A stretch of 64,000 nucleotides of DNA, from positions 124,001-188,000 of the forward strand of contig JADKCF010000001.1 in assembly GCA_016714765.1 (NCBI GenBank), in the 5' to 3' direction. The stretch is from Saprospiraceae bacterium. GTDB lineage: Bacteria; Bacteroidota; Bacteroidia; Chitinophagales; Saprospiraceae. Every line of letters begins with the position of its first letter. Positions within the stretch are counted from its first letter, which is position 1. The position numbers and the translations under genes were made by a program. The notes beneath the pieces are model-generated. The model had not been told where the DNA came from and did no database searches. It saw nothing but the letters and a program-made list of their open reading frames with translations. Below are positions 8,305 through 16,381 of this stretch, piece by piece.

Positions 8305-9557
8305 AAATCATGAGACGACAACTGCCTTATATTTTGACTAGCATTCTTGCGTTTGTTTTGAGTTATAGCGGGGAAACAAAATCTATCTTCGTAGGTCCTT
8401 CCAAAACTTATAAGGCAATTCGTCCTGCTCTGATGGCCGCCAGAGATTATGACACCGTTTTTGTCGAGCACGGCTTTTATAAGGAAGGAAACATCGTTAT
8501 CAATAAAAAAATCGTCATGTTGGGCATCGGATTACCTGTCATAGACGGAGATAAAAAATATGAAGTAGTATCTATAAAATCAGATTATGTAGTTTTTAAA
8601 GGATTTCATGTCCAAAACTCAGGATTTGCTACGCTCAATGATCCGGGTGGTATTAAAGTCTATGATGCAACTGGTGTTGTGATCGAAAATAATGTTTTGG
8701 AAAACAACTTTTTTGGGATATACATTCAGTATGGAAAAAAATGTATCATCCGGAATAATCGTGTGAAAGCTTACGGTGTCGAAGAACAACAAATAGGAAA
8801 CGGAATTCACTGCTGGAAATCCGATAGCTTGCAAATCATCGGCAATAATGTACAGGGGCACAGGGACGGCATTTATTTCGAATTTGTGACACACTCCATC
8901 ATCTGGTGCAATATTTCCAAGTATAATATTCGATATGGGCTACATTTTATGTTTTCCAATGATGATGCCTATATCAATAATTTTTTTGATTCCAACGGAT
9001 CGGGTGTTGCTGTTATGTTTACTAAAAATGTCATCATGTATAGCAATACTTTTAAAAATAGTACTGGTGATGCATCTTATGGCATCCTGCTCAAAGAAAT
9101 ATCAGATGCAGAGATACGAGGCAACAGATTTATCAATAATACGTCAGCCCTGTTTCTCGAAGGAGCCAATCGTATGTTGGTGCATAAAAATGTTTTTAAT
9201 GGCAATGGTTGGGGTCTAAAGATACAGGCCAACTGTATGGATAATGTAATAACCGAAAATAATTTTACCGGCAACACTTTTGACGTCAGCACTAATGGTT
9301 CCTTGGTACTCAATACTTTTAATAACAACTACTGGGACAAATACGAAGGGTATGATCTGGATAAAAATGGTATTGGAGATATACCCTTTCATCCTTTAAG
9401 TCTGTACTCTGTCATCATCGAAAACAATCCAATAGCCATGCTACTGTACCGGAGCTTTATGGTCACCTTATTGGAGCGAACAGAAAAACTCATCCCGAGT
9501 ATTACTCCCGAAAATTTCAGGGATGATAGACCAGTTATAAAGCCCTTTGATTTATGA
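8301..9557 (+). CDS. nosD: NosD, periplasmic beta-helix copper-maturation protein
   Basis: Works with the NosFY ABC transporter in assembling the CuZ cluster of NosZ. A signal-like N-terminus (RQLPYILTSILAFVLSYSG) is followed by many right-handed beta-helix repeats of the form VIENNVLENNFFGIYI and IIRNNRV, i.e. a carbohydrate-binding/sugar-hydrolase-like fold. I place the start at ATG 8301, overlapping the nosL stop (ATGA), rather than an upstream TTG in the same frame. The 3' end overlaps nosF by four bases. Confidence 0.94.
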   Translation: MKIMRRQLPYILTSILAFVLSYSGETKSIFVGPSKTYKAIRPALMAARDYDTVFVEHGFYKEGNIVINKKIVMLGIGLPVIDGDKKYEVVSIKSDYVVFKGFHVQNSGFATLNDPGGIKVYDATGVVIENNVLENNFFGIYIQYGKKCIIRNNRVKAYGVEEQQIGNGIHCWKSDSLQIIGNNVQGHRDGIYFEFVTHSIIWCNISKYNIRYGLHFMFSNDDAYINNFFDSNGSGVAVMFTKNVIMYSNTFKNSTGDASYGILLKEISDAEIRGNRFINNTSALFLEGANRMLVHKNVFNGNGWGLKIQANCMDNVITENNFTGNTFDVSTNGSLVLNTFNNNYWDKYEGYDLDKNGIGDIPFHPLSLYSVIIENNPIAMLLYRSFMVTLLERTEKLIPSITPENFRDDRPVIKPFDL

Positions 9558-10264
9558 TCGAACTTAATAACATATCTAAAAGTTTTGGTAAAACACAAGC
9601 TTTAAAAAATGTGTCGATGCATCTGTCAGCAGGCAAATGTTTCGGACTGATAGGACCAAACGCCTGTGGCAAAACGACCATCATCAAGAGCATTCTGAGT
9701 ATGGTTGTCCCCAGTACTGGTAATATCCTGTTTGATGGCAAAAATATCGAAGGTGAGGTCAGTTATAAAAATCATATCGGCTACATGCCACAGATAGGCA
9801 GATATCCTGAAAATATGAGTATCAAACAAGTTATAGATATGATCAGAGACATCAGAGCGTATCAGGGCATTGAAGACAGAGAGCTGTACGATGCATTTGG
9901 CATTGACCAATTTGGTGATAAAAAAATGAGAACACTATCTGGCGGAACTACCCAGAAGGTGAGTGCCACTTTAGCATTTTTGTTTGATCCGCCAGTACTT
10001 ATCCTGGATGAACCCACAGCAGGTCTTGATCCCATTTCATCAGAACTATTGCGCGAAAAGATCATAAAAGAGCGTCAAAACGGTAAGCTTATCCTAATCA
10101 CTTCCCACTTGCTGAGTGAATTGGATGACTTACTGACTGATATCATTTTTATGCAGGAAGCTGAGGTCCTGTTTAATAAGTCCGTTGTAGCTCTTTTTGA
10201 AGAAACAGGCGAAGAAAGGGTTTCCAAAGCCGTCAGCAAACTTTTAAAAATTAAAAGGGCATGA
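9554..10264 (+). CDS. nosF: NosF, ABC transporter ATP-binding protein
   Basis: ATPase of the NosFY transporter for CuZ maturation. Walker A GPNACGKTT (residues 34-42) has Ala-Cys where Gly-Ala is usual. The signature LSGGTTQKV, Walker B LILDEPTAGLDP and H-loop SHLL are intact. Its 236 residues are normal. It overlaps nosD and nosY by ATGA at both ends, indicating tight coupling within the operon. Confidence 0.95.
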   Translation: MIELNNISKSFGKTQALKNVSMHLSAGKCFGLIGPNACGKTTIIKSILSMVVPSTGNILFDGKNIEGEVSYKNHIGYMPQIGRYPENMSIKQVIDMIRDIRAYQGIEDRELYDAFGIDQFGDKKMRTLSGGTTQKVSATLAFLFDPPVLILDEPTAGLDPISSELLREKIIKERQNGKLILITSHLLSELDDLLTDIIFMQEAEVLFNKSVVALFEETGEERVSKAVSKLLKIKRA

Positions 10265-11028
10265 AGGGAATAACGAAGTTTGTGATTGCTGATATATTAA
10301 AAAACCGCATTATCCTGTTTTACGCATTGATATTGGGAGTATTTTCCTGGAGTATCTTCAGTCTTGAAGACAATACATCCAAAGGTATCATGTCACTTCT
10401 TAACATTATACTACTCACGGTACCTCTGGTATCCATTATTTTTTCCAATATCTACATGTATAATAGTGCCGAATTTATAGAACTGCTTGTAAGTCAGCCT
10501 GTAAAAAGATCAGCGATCTGGACCTCACTGTTCATCGGCCTTGCCATAGCTCTCAATGTATCATTTTTAGTTGGCATAGGTATTCCTGTGTTACTGTTTG
10601 TCCCCTTTATGACTGGTATGACGGTCATTATCACGGGTATGCTGATCACCACTATATTTGTTTCCATCGCTATGCTTTGTTCCATCCTGATGAGAGACAA
10701 AGCACGTGGCATAGGATTTTCGATCATGATTTGGTTGTTCCTTTCCCTTATTTATGACGGACTGGTACTGTTTTTTATGTTTCAATATGCAGACTATCCC
10801 ATCGAAAAGCCTATGGCCATTTTTTCAGCCCTCAACCCTATAGATTTGGCAAGAATTCAGGTACTTCTTCAGGTAGATGTGGCTGCCCTCATGGGGTACA
10901 CTGGTGCGATCTTTAAAAAGATGTTTGGGACTATGACAGGGTATTTGATATCTCTGATATTGATGCTGCTTTGGATTGTGATTCCATTTTTGATTTCATT
11001 AAAATTATTTAATAAAAAAGACCTTTGA
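10261..11028 (+). CDS. nosY: NosY, ABC transporter permease
   Basis: Integral membrane partner of NosF. The 255 residues have about six hydrophobic segments (near 15-35, 45-68, 95-115, 120-145, 155-178 and 225-250) and the motif ELLVSQPVKRSAIW, similar to the ELLLAQPVSR motif of NosY/ABC-2 permeases. It begins on the nosF stop and is followed after 4 nt by a small cupin gene. Confidence 0.92.
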   Translation: MKGITKFVIADILKNRIILFYALILGVFSWSIFSLEDNTSKGIMSLLNIILLTVPLVSIIFSNIYMYNSAEFIELLVSQPVKRSAIWTSLFIGLAIALNVSFLVGIGIPVLLFVPFMTGMTVIITGMLITTIFVSIAMLCSILMRDKARGIGFSIMIWLFLSLIYDGLVLFFMFQYADYPIEKPMAIFSALNPIDLARIQVLLQVDVAALMGYTGAIFKKMFGTMTGYLISLILMLLWIVIPFLISLKLFNKKDL

Positions 11029-11032
11029 CAAA

Positions 11033-11329
11033 ATGATTATACAGGAAATACAGGAAAAATTAATGTCTGCTGCCAAGCCGGTGGCGAGACTTTATTACAA
11101 AAGCGGAGATGTAAAGACCATTTTCATTGGCTTTAAGAAAGATATGGTATTGGATCAGCATAAAACCCATCAGCCTGCACGCCTGATGGTGATCACTGGC
11201 AAAGTGAGGTATGTACAGGCGGGGGAAACGACTCCATTGAACCAATACGAATACAAAGACATTCCTGTGGACATCATGCACGAAGTACATGCTGATGAGG
11301 ATAGTCTGTGCATCTTGGTGCAAGGATAA
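11033..11329 (+). CDS. Small cupin-domain protein of the nos operon
   Basis: A 98-residue single-domain protein. LDQHKTHQPARLMVITGKVRYV and DIPVDIMHEVHADEDSLCILV match the two cupin metal-binding strands (His at each). No signal peptide is seen, so it is cytoplasmic. It lies 4 nt after nosY and 36 nt before a truncated haemoglobin, which suggests co-transcription and a role linked to nitrogen-oxide or redox chemistry. Its substrate is unknown. Confidence 0.75.
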   Translation: MIIQEIQEKLMSAAKPVARLYYKSGDVKTIFIGFKKDMVLDQHKTHQPARLMVITGKVRYVQAGETTPLNQYEYKDIPVDIMHEVHADEDSLCILVQG

Positions 11330-11364
11330 TTTTAATTTTCAGTCATCGACATATATAAATCCAA

Positions 11365-11745
11365 ATGAAGAAAAAAGATATTTTAAATCGAGAGGATGTA
11401 GAAATCATCGTCAACAATTTTTATGACAAAGTCATGAAGGATGACCTGATAGGTCTTATGTTCGATCATGTAGACTGGACAAAACACTTGCCTTTGATGT
11501 ATGATTTTTGGGACAATGTACTTTTTTATTCCGGAAATTACACAGGAAATCCAATGGCAAAACACATGATGGCTCATGCCCGAAATCCCATGAAATCTGC
11601 CCATTTTGACAAGTGGTTATTGCTCTTTTTCGAAACTGTGGATGAAGGATATTCCGGCGACAATGCTTCATTGATCAAGGAAAGGGCCAAAAGCATTGCT
11701 ACGATCATGCAGATTAAGTTATTTGGATCTTCGGATGAGTTTTAA
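11365..11745 (+). CDS. Group III truncated haemoglobin
   Basis: A 126-residue cytoplasmic globin of the trHb3 type. The N-terminal helix REDVEIIVNNFYDKVMKDDLIGLMF, the DFWDNVLFYSGNYTGNPM region and the proximal-His helix HFDKWLLLFFETVDE are typical. As last gene of the nos operon it may bind or detoxify NO formed during denitrification; this is inferred from context. Confidence 0.9.
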   Translation: MKKKDILNREDVEIIVNNFYDKVMKDDLIGLMFDHVDWTKHLPLMYDFWDNVLFYSGNYTGNPMAKHMMAHARNPMKSAHFDKWLLLFFETVDEGYSGDNASLIKERAKSIATIMQIKLFGSSDEF

Positions 11746-11836
11746 ATGATTTTCTGTCCAAAGTACAAGTCAACTCTTGTTTAACTTGTTTCAAGGCTTT
11801 TCAAATGTAAAATCAAAGAAAAAGTATTGCAAATAA

Positions 11837-12193
11837 TCATCTCTTTTTATCTTTTGTAGGTAACTTTACTGTATATCCCCGCTCTTCAATGATAGAAATA
11901 AGTTTTTCCATTGTCACCTTGGTGCTATCATAAGTAATTTTGCTAATCCCTGTCTCGAGTTTTGTTTTACTTTTCAAAACACCGCTTATCGTTTTCAGTT
12001 TTTTGTCAATTCCATCTGCACATCCTTTTTGGCAAGTCATCCCTCCTACCTCAAACTCAATGGATTTTATATTTTGATTATCATATGTAAGGCTCGTTTT
12101 TGTTTTTTGAGCAACAGCATTTGTAGGCAAAATGATACTTACATAAACAACTATTAATATGAAAGTGATTGAATTTAGCAATGACTTCATCAT
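11837..12193 (-). CDS. Exported heavy-metal-associated (HMA) domain protein
   Basis: Signal peptide (MKSLLNSITFILIVVYVSI..NAVAQ) followed by a single HMA fold with GMTCQKGCADGI, a C-x3-C variant seen in Bacteroidetes exported HMA proteins, then ISKITYDSTKV and IIEERGYTV. I start at the MMK pair (12193); the frame is open to 12232. It is convergent with the nos operon, and a periplasmic copper-handling role near copper-dependent NosZ is plausible but inferred. Confidence 0.8.
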   Translation of the reverse strand: MMKSLLNSITFILIVVYVSIILPTNAVAQKTKTSLTYDNQNIKSIEFEVGGMTCQKGCADGIDKKLKTISGVLKSKTKLETGISKITYDSTKVTMEKLISIIEERGYTVKLPTKDKKR

Positions 12194-12298
12194 AAATATA
12201 TTTTTATTGATTAGGGTTGGAATATTTGACAATCTTTATTTTTATAAGTTCTTAGCATGGCAAATATTTTGTTCATACTTTATACCCATAATAACTAC

Positions 12299-12334
12299 TA
12301 AAAAGCCTTGAATTAAAAAAATGACCCAAGGCTT
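12299..12334 (-). terminator. Intrinsic terminator after the fasciclin gene
   Basis: AAGCCTTG (12303-12310) and CAAGGCTT (12327-12334) form an 8-bp stem with a U-rich 3' side on the minus strand (A-run 12300-12304). It lies 47 nt downstream of the fasciclin stop. Confidence 0.65.
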
Positions 12335-12380
12335 AATTTTTAAGAAATCTTCTTTATAAAAATCTAAAAATTAAATGCAC

Positions 12381-12947
12381 CTATTTTGGCAACAATACGT
12401 CACCTATTACATGGATCATACCGTTAGAAGTATTGATGGATGCTATTATTTCAGAACCATTTACATAAGTTTTACCATCTTTCACAGTAATGTTTACTTT
12501 TTTACCATTGACTTGCTCATAAGATTGTCCATCTTGGAAGTATTCCGGTTTTAAAGATCCGACATAAGTGTGATATTCCAATATGTTCACAAGATCTGCT
12601 TTTTTCTCTGGTTTTAATAAGCCTTCAACTGTACCTGCTGGCAATTTTTCAAATGCTGCATTAGTAGGAGCAAAAACTGTAAAAGGACCTGCATTGCTGA
12701 GTGCATCCACCAGACCACCGGCTTTTACAGCGGCGACAAGCGTTGTGTGGTCTTTGCTTCCTATGGCTACTTGTACGATATTCGGGTTGGAAACATTATC
12801 TTTTACATTAGATTGTCCTACTCCATCAACCGCAGATGAAGCATTTGTACCAGTATTTGCCGGTGCTCCTGATTCTGAAGTTGAAGATTTACAGCCAATA
12901 ATAGCCATTATGAATATGAAAACAAAAGTTTGAAAATTTCGTGTCAT
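12381..12947 (-). CDS. Fasciclin (FAS1) domain lipoprotein
   Basis: A lipobox AIIGC ends a hydrophobic leader, then a Ser/Thr/Asn-rich linker (about residues 21-55). A single FAS1 domain follows, with DHTTLVAAVKAGGLVDALSNAGPFTVFAPTNAAF, ILEYH and the C-terminal H2 motif IHVIGDVLLP. FAS1 domains mediate adhesion or surface association. The gene has its own Crp/Fnr-type palindrome (12996-13013) and a -7 element (GTACTTTG) 14 nt beyond the likely start of transcription, so it is predicted to be co-regulated with nos. Why an adhesion-type lipoprotein should be is unclear. Confidence 0.9.
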   Translation of the reverse strand: MTRNFQTFVFIFIMAIIGCKSSTSESGAPANTGTNASSAVDGVGQSNVKDNVSNPNIVQVAIGSKDHTTLVAAVKAGGLVDALSNAGPFTVFAPTNAAFEKLPAGTVEGLLKPEKKADLVNILEYHTYVGSLKPEYFQDGQSYEQVNGKKVNITVKDGKTYVNGSEIIASINTSNGMIHVIGDVLLPK

Positions 12948-12995
12948 GATTTTTGAATTTTATGGCACAAAGTACGTTCATGTATGTAACCTAAT

Positions 12996-13013
12996 TTATG
13001 AGCGTAATCATAA
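12996..13013 (-). promoter_or_regulatory. Crp/Fnr-type operator of the fasciclin gene
   Basis: Perfect palindrome TTATGA-GCGTAA-TCATAA centred at 13004.5. On the minus strand the TTTG of a -7-like element (GTACTTTG) ends at 12968, exactly 36.5 bp from the centre, the same geometry as the nos site. It lies between the preceding gene's stop (13025) and the fasciclin ATG (12947). Confidence 0.78.
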
Positions 13014-13024
13014 AACTCAAAACA

Positions 13025-14233
13025 TTATGGCTTCTTTTGAAAATAAACTAAACCTATCATACTCAAAAACATAATAGCACTAATGGCAAATAACATTTCA
13101 TTGGCATAAGGGATTAAAATATAGGCTAAAGAAGCAACTCCTTGCAATGTCAAGACCAATTCATTGGCAAAAACACAAATAGTGAAAATTATTAATGCCC
13201 AAATCGTTTTTGTATTGGAAACAATATGCCCTTCAAGTTTCATGTATCCGAGTAAAAATAATGTGGTAAATCCCAGCAAAACTAAGTGCAGATAGGCGAT
13301 GACTATAGATCTAAATCCGAATGCCAATTTACTTATTTCTGGGATGACACTTCCTGTCTGCAATAGTAGTTTGATGATCAAAGCTACCAAAGCCATACCA
13401 AGTAACCACTGTACTGTAATAGCCCAATGCTGACGTATATGTTGCCAATGAGTTTTGATCATTTTCAATAGACCAAATAAACCCAAAAGCTGTAAAACGA
13501 CGGCAAAAATAGGTAATAGATAAAGATGCCAAGGTAAATCGGCCCATAAAATAGATAGAAAATAAGCTGGTAAGCATGATATAAAAAAGAGATAGAATAG
13601 AGATGGTTTGTAAACAAACCCAGGGAGCACAGAAAATTTACTGATGATCAATCCTACTATAGCAAAAAAGAACCAACCACTGTATTGAAAATGTAAATAA
13701 AAATAGACCGACGCTAAATAAGCATGTTGTTCAAGGTTTTTTGTCACCATCATGTATGCCAAATAAAATGTGCCCAAAGATGATAAAATATTGAAAAACA
13801 ATGCCGCTTTAAACCATAGGTGTGAAGGATGATCTCGACGTTCTTTAAGCTCTTTATAGTAATAATAAGCGAAGATATAACCAATAAAAATTGAAAGTGA
13901 AGAAAATGTAATGGAAATTGAGCCATAACCTTGTATGAGAAATGCGATCAACATACCAAAGGCACAAAAAAGGTTAGCCACAATTAGTTTGTTGAACAAT
14001 TTTGAATTTTGAATTTGATTCCCTAAAAATAAAATCAAAAAAGTAAAAAGCATGTGTGAAACCCAACCCGAAAATGCAAAATGAGAATGACCATGCAAAA
14101 GATGCTTTTGGCTGAAATATGGAAATTCAAATCCAATTTTATACCTCATTAATGTGCCAATAAAGGCAACAATTGCAAGGTTAATGAGCCCTAATTTTAT
14201 AAAAACATCTTTCTTGATCTCTTCCATGTTCAT
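13025..14233 (-). CDS. His-rich polytopic membrane protein, possible haem-copper-oxidase-like relative
   Basis: 402 residues, about 11-12 transmembrane segments. Histidines sit where haem ligands could be: H44/H47/H49/H51 (KHLLHGHSHFAFSGW), H181 (YLHFQYSGW), H236 (LPWHLYLL) and H316 (YLHLVLLGF). The pattern recalls subunit I of haem-copper oxidases/NO reductases, but I cannot see a HPEVY or HH copper motif, so this is only a resemblance. It overlaps the Crp/Fnr gene (TAATG), forming an operon with it. NO or O2 sensing, handling or respiration is inferred from this context; the function is not established. Confidence 0.6.
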   Translation of the reverse strand: MNMEEIKKDVFIKLGLINLAIVAFIGTLMRYKIGFEFPYFSQKHLLHGHSHFAFSGWVSHMLFTFLILFLGNQIQNSKLFNKLIVANLFCAFGMLIAFLIQGYGSISITFSSLSIFIGYIFAYYYYKELKERRDHPSHLWFKAALFFNILSSLGTFYLAYMMVTKNLEQHAYLASVYFYLHFQYSGWFFFAIVGLIISKFSVLPGFVYKPSLFYLFFISCLPAYFLSILWADLPWHLYLLPIFAVVLQLLGLFGLLKMIKTHWQHIRQHWAITVQWLLGMALVALIIKLLLQTGSVIPEISKLAFGFRSIVIAYLHLVLLGFTTLFLLGYMKLEGHIVSNTKTIWALIIFTICVFANELVLTLQGVASLAYILIPYANEMLFAISAIMFLSMIGLVYFQKKP

Positions 14234-14826
14234 TAGTAATACAATTTGTGTCTTATGATATCTACTTTTCCTTCTTCCTCCATTTTCATCAGTGTTCTAA
14301 TCACGGTCTCTACTCTTAAGCCCAAGAAGTCAGCCATTTGTTGTCGTGTATATGGAATAATGATCTTTTCTTTTGAGGCGCCTTGGTCTTTTTTAAATTT
14401 TTTGAGAAATCCTACGATTCTATCTTCAGGATGTGGACTAATGATGTTTTTATTTGCAGCAGATTTTTCATATAATCTATGTGCAAACATGGTAATAAAT
14501 TTCATTTGCAGATGTGGATATTCATTGAGTAGTTTGAACAAAGTTTCTTTTGATAATTTATAAATGACGCAATTCGTTTCTGCCTGAGCGCATGCAGGAT
14601 AAGTTTCTTCAATAAAAAGCGGAGGTTCGCCAAAACTCTGCCCGGATTGAAATATCCCTTGAATGTAAATCCTTCCTTCATCATTATAATTACACATCCT
14701 AACACTTCCCTCTTCCACCTGAAAATAAAATCTACATTGGTCACCTTCATAAAAGATAAAATCCCCTTTGTTATATTTTTTGGCTACTGCTCCATTTGCA
14801 ATCAGTAAATTTGTATCTAAGTTCAT
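14233..14826 (-). CDS. Crp/Fnr family transcriptional regulator
   Basis: 197 residues: a cyclic-nucleotide-binding-type beta-roll (about 15-110), a dimer helix, and a C-terminal winged helix with RQQMADFLGLRVETVIRTL (161-179). The recognition helix keeps E173 and R177, which in CRP/FNR contact the TGA/TCA core. It has no N-terminal FNR-type cysteine cluster; four cysteines are scattered in the sensor domain, so an NO/haem (DNR/NnrR-like) signal is possible. It is the best candidate to bind the three TTATGA-N6-TCATAA sites, including one upstream of its own unit (autoregulation). Confidence 0.93.
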   Translation of the reverse strand: MNLDTNLLIANGAVAKKYNKGDFIFYEGDQCRFYFQVEEGSVRMCNYNDEGRIYIQGIFQSGQSFGEPPLFIEETYPACAQAETNCVIYKLSKETLFKLLNEYPHLQMKFITMFAHRLYEKSAANKNIISPHPEDRIVGFLKKFKKDQGASKEKIIIPYTRQQMADFLGLRVETVIRTLMKMEEEGKVDIIRHKLYY

Positions 14827-14922
14827 ATCAAGAGTTTATCACAACCTAATAGACATTTTATTAGTACCTTGACTTATATGAAATCTTGTATTGAAATTCA
14901 TGAAACAATATTACAAAAAAAC

Positions 14923-14977
14923 TTCTTATCATAAAGTGAAATGAAACTGAAAAAAGTATTAATTCTGATCATAAAGT
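14923..14977. repeat. Direct repeat in the crp leader
   Basis: TTCTTATCATAAAGT (14923-14937) and TTCTGATCATAAAGT (14963-14977) are 15-nt direct copies with one mismatch, spaced exactly 40 bp. Each contains a TCATAA half-site on the plus strand. They lie between the operator at 15079 and the crp start, and may be extra half-site contacts for the regulator. A 24-codon ORF (14898-14972, minus) begins in one copy, but nothing supports its translation. Confidence 0.5.
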
Positions 14978-15078
14978 ATTATTGCAGTGGTCCGTTATAA
15001 TCTATATTTTTTAATAAAAAAATCTGCTCGGGAAAAAGGCAATAAATATACAAAGGTATTTATCCTCACTTCTTTTAT

Positions 15079-15096
15079 TTATGACCATAATCATAA
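15079..15096 (-). promoter_or_regulatory. Crp/Fnr-type operator upstream of the crp-membrane protein unit
   Basis: Perfect palindrome TTATGA-CCATAA-TCATAA centred at 15087.5. On the minus strand a full -7 element TACCTTTG (15058-15051) ends exactly 36.5 bp from the centre, as at the other two sites. Transcription would start near 15044, giving an unusually long leader of about 218 nt before the crp ATG at 14826. Confidence 0.78.
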
Positions 15097-15105
15097 TATT
15101 ATTCA

Positions 15106-15342
15106 TCAAGTAAGCAATTCATGAAGAACAGTATTTATTTTCTTTAAGTCATGTATGTTAAAATTATGCTTTTCATGTGGTTCCCAGATAGGATCTATTT
15201 TGGTTTCTTCTTCTTTCCAGGTGGTACCCTGATCATTAGATTTATTATAAATTTGTCCCTCTGGTCCAATGGCAGGAACTGCGCCTTCTACAGTGTTGTC
15301 ACTTTCTACACAGTCACCATTGATGTGATTGATTTTATACAT
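15106..15342 (-). pseudogene. Remnant of a sialidase-like (Asp-box) protein
   Basis: A 78-codon ORF starting one base after the cupin stop. GDCVESDNTVEGAVPAIGPE and an Asp-box-like SNDQGTTW resemble a segment of exported exo-sialidase-like proteins of Bacteroidetes. No signal, repeated propeller blades or catalytic part is present, and the tail is unrelated. I read it as a truncated or internally deleted remnant; a genuine small protein is possible. Confidence 0.38.
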
Positions 15343-15951
15343 TTACCTAAGACCATAATCCTTCATGATTTGTTTTTTTTGTGCATCTGCATTGTCAAAT
15401 CTTATCAATCCAAATTTTTCTGATAACTTTTTAATTTCTATCCCTTTTTTTTCAGATCCTGTTGGATAGCCATTTTCAGGCGTGAGTTGATGGAAAATAG
15501 CTTCCAAATACTCTTCAAATGGTTGATTGAAGTACATGTCAATAAATCTGAGAGGTTGGTCCGCTGCATTGAAGAAAGTATGTTTAATCATCCTAGGTCT
15601 CATGTGCCAACCTCCAGCATGGATTTCAACTACTTCATCACCCATAAGTACACTTGCTGTACCTTCTAGAACATACATGAGTTCGTCCAGCTCCTTGTGT
15701 GCATGTGGCGCAGGACCCATTAGTTTTGGTGCTACGGCACATTCTACACTCGAAAAAAGTCCATTAGTCGCTTCATTTCTAACCCACACACGTATATCCA
15801 TACCATTGTTATGAGCTAATGGAGCTTGATTTGGAAGTAAAAACGGCTTGATAGGTTCATTGCTTTTTTCCAGGTAAGTTAAAACCGAAGAAAAAGGTAA
15901 ACCAATTAAGGACAATAATGCTGTTGATTGTAAAAAATTTCGACGTTCCAT
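15343..15951 (-). CDS. Exported cupin-domain protein
   Basis: Starts MERRNFLQSTALLSLIGLPF, a leader resembling a twin-arginine-type or Sec signal. The cupin core is residues about 55-150: APHAHKELDELMYVLEGTASVLMGDEVVEIHAGGW and the second strand MIKHTFFNAADQPLRFID, with two His and a Glu as likely metal ligands. The frame is open to 15975, but ATG 15951 gives the sensible signal peptide. Substrate unknown. The gene is adjacent to, not obviously part of, the putative Crp/Fnr regulon. Confidence 0.75.
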   Translation of the reverse strand: MERRNFLQSTALLSLIGLPFSSVLTYLEKSNEPIKPFLLPNQAPLAHNNGMDIRVWVRNEATNGLFSSVECAVAPKLMGPAPHAHKELDELMYVLEGTASVLMGDEVVEIHAGGWHMRPRMIKHTFFNAADQPLRFIDMYFNQPFEEYLEAIFHQLTPENGYPTGSEKKGIEIKKLSEKFGLIRFDNADAQKKQIMKDYGLR

Positions 15952-16081
15952 AATAATTGTTTTAATGTTGATCAAATAATTTTTACAAAGTTATCCATAC
16001 ATCAAAAGGAATATTTAAGTGGATTTGCCGTAGGTTGGTTTGAGTTTGTATTTTGTCCCTTTAAGGCAATGAAATATTACC

Positions 16082-16140
16082 AGGCAGACCTTAAGTCAGA
16101 AGAGTCGATAGTCTCGATATATGTCCCATAAGGTCTGTCT
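16082..16140. repeat. Inverted repeat in a gene-free interval
   Basis: AGGCAGACCTTA (16082-16093) and TAAGGTCTGTCT (16129-16140) are complementary at 11 of 12 positions around a 35-nt loop. It lies in the 430-nt interval 15952-16381, which otherwise shows no ORF, tRNA or clear promoter. It could be a structured transcript end or a mobile-element scar. Confidence 0.4.
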
Positions 16141-16381
16141 TATTTGGAGATGGAGGATTTATCATTGCTCAAGGTCATAATAGAGCAAGTTTACGCTGAT
16201 TTTTTCTAAATGAAACTATTTGTGAGATAAAATTATTCAGTGAACACAAAAACAGCTAGCAAAGATACTGTAAGTCAAGTAATTTGCAGTCGGGCATTAA
16301 AAAATTAGTATATAACACCACACCTTTCATCACATTATTTTACTTTTACTTTATTTTATATTCATTTAACAAAGCAGCAAT

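Noticed and set aside
14898..14972. 24-codon ORF in the crp leader as a leader peptide
   Set aside because: No codon bias or hairpin/terminator follows it, so nothing supports a regulatory peptide.
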